Below, one piece after another: positions 5,417-6,273 of a stretch of 6,273 bases of DNA. The DNA lies in assembly GCA_002690405.1 (NCBI GenBank), contig NZEI01000032.1, positions 143,659 through 149,931 of the forward strand, given 5' to 3'. The stretch comes from Gammaproteobacteria bacterium (GTDB lineage Bacteria > Pseudomonadota > Gammaproteobacteria > Pseudomonadales > Azotimanducaceae). Below the pieces are notes generated by a model. It worked only from the letters and a program-made list of their open reading frames with translations. It did no database searches and was not told where the DNA came from. The translations under genes and the position numbers were made by a program. Position 1 is the stretch's first letter. The number at the start of each line of letters is the position of its first letter.

Positions 5417-6273
5417 GACGCGGCTGCAGGTTCCATAAGCCAATTCAGTACCTTGGCGCTGTATTCCTCAGGATAGGTGTGGGATAGGTCTTCTATCTCC
5501 GCATAAACCACCTTTGCGCCTGCTGCTTGCAGCGCCTGCTGAGCGGTGCGCGCCACATCCACAGGAAACATCCAATCCAAGGCACCATGAATAAGGTAAA
5601 TCGGCAGACCCGTTAATCGTTCAGCTGAGGCCGCCGCTACCAGCATCGGGTGAAAAGACGCCGAACAGGGCGCTAAATGGGTAAATGCTGTGTCATCTTG
5701 TAGCCCTGCAACGTAGGAGAACGTACCGCCATCGGACATACCACCAAGCAGCACTCGGTGAGGATCGATGTTCCAATGCTCCTGAGCGTACGCTACTAAT
5801 TTATTGAGGCGTTGCGCATCTGCGGCCGGATCCATAAGTGACCAAGTATTTTCTGCCGATGTCGGCGCAATGACGATGCAATTATGAGAGCGCGCAGCGC
5901 GCAACCAGCTCCAAATAAATTGCCTGCCGTGACCGCTGCCACCGTGTAAGGCCAGCACCAGAGGCACTGCTTCCCCCGCATAATATTCTGGCACATAAAT
6001 CGAAAACCCACCGCGCTCATCAATGCCGTTATTCGCGTGCATGAGGCCGACACCTTCTTTATCCGCAGCGGCGGCAGCTAAACGCTGAATCAAGTCGCCA
6101 TTATCGCGCTGCTCTGGTTCGAGATAAAAGCGACTGACCGGCGGCAGCATCGCTGCAACGGGATACAGCGCCTCGATCGCCTTGGTGGTTAAACCCATTG
6201 CACGATAAGCGACAAACGCCGGCTGGGGCGCCGCCAATGCCTGCTCAAAAGACTCAAAGGCGCGCAGCCCTTG
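5413..6273 (-). CDS. Alpha/beta-hydrolase, phospholipase/carboxylesterase or PHB-depolymerase-like (5' partial)
   Basis: A serine hydrolase of the alpha/beta fold; 286 residues are visible and the frame is still open at the window edge, so the true start is outside. In visible-residue numbering, the oxyanion region is LALHGGSGHG (107-116). The nucleophile elbow is GGMSDGG (177-183) with Ser180 (codon 5734-5736). The acid is Asp233 in HGALDWMFPV (codon 5575-5577) and the base is His265 in DLSHTYP (codon 5479-5481), so the full triad is present in the correct order. No signal peptide is visible, but the N-terminus is missing. The roughly 80 residues before the hydrolase core (from QGLRAFESFEQA) are helical and unusual for a minimal carboxylesterase, so this may be a longer architecture. 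Substrate is unknown; a short-chain ester or polyester is plausible. Its stop overlaps the GNAT start, so the two genes form an operon. Confidence 0.88.
   Translation of the reverse strand, partial: QGLRAFESFEQALAAPQPAFVAYRAMGLTTKAIEALYPVAAMLPPVSRFYLEPEQRDNGDLIQRLAAAAADKEGVGLMHANNGIDERGGFSIYVPEYYAGEAVPLVLALHGGSGHGRQFIWSWLRAARSHNCIVIAPTSAENTWSLMDPAADAQRLNKLVAYAQEHWNIDPHRVLLGGMSDGGTFSYVAGLQDDTAFTHLAPCSASFHPMLVAAASAERLTGLPIYLIHGALDWMFPVDVARTAQQALQAAGAKVVYAEIEDLSHTYPEEYSAKVLNWLMEPAAAS

Noticed and set aside
5077..5418. Overlapping plus-strand open frames within the GNAT gene
   Set aside because: The minus-strand GNAT has intact CoA-binding motifs across the same bases; these frames show no domain or ribosome site.

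Overview
This 6.3 kb stretch is ordinary, densely packed bacterial chromosome with moderate GC. It most resembles a gammaproteobacterium, possibly a marine or free-living one. The pointers are a SmrA-type Smr nuclease, a DUF4156-like lipoprotein, and a GNAT and an acyl-CoA dehydrogenase that look proteobacterial. That placement is inferred from remembered protein families, not from a search. There are no RNA genes, CRISPR arrays, insertion sequences or phage genes. Both end genes run off the window.

Layout. (1) Bases 1-681, plus strand: the C-terminal part of an acyl-CoA dehydrogenase that keeps its catalytic Glu. (2) Bases 756-1082, plus strand: a small lipoprotein of the DUF4156 type. (3) Bases 1102-2758, minus strand: a compact three-gene operon read right to left. 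It encodes an 89-residue unknown protein with a TTG start, a PhyH-type Fe(II)/2-oxoglutarate dioxygenase, and a SmrA-like Smr nuclease. The gaps are 10 and 3 bp. (4) Bases 2902-4934, plus strand: a 12-TM APC-superfamily permease whose stop overlaps the start of a glutathione S-transferase-like protein (ATGA). (5) Bases 4931-6273, minus strand: an alpha/beta-hydrolase (5' end outside the window) followed by a GNAT acetyltransferase, again with an ATGA overlap.

The most interesting part is the 143-bp divergent gap between the PhyH operon and the permease/GST operon (2759-2901). It holds a plausible sigma70 promoter on each strand. It also holds a 22-bp near-perfect palindrome at 2839-2860, with 10 of 11 base pairs matching. 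The palindrome covers the -35 element and spacer of the permease promoter and lies about 58 bp upstream of the opposing start site. This looks like one operator serving both operons, which would link the dioxygenase, the unknown small protein, the permease and the GST. The regulator itself is not in the window. I see no convincing intrinsic terminator anywhere. No dramatic new system is evident; the dioxygenase/small protein/permease/GST neighbourhood is the best candidate for something not yet described.
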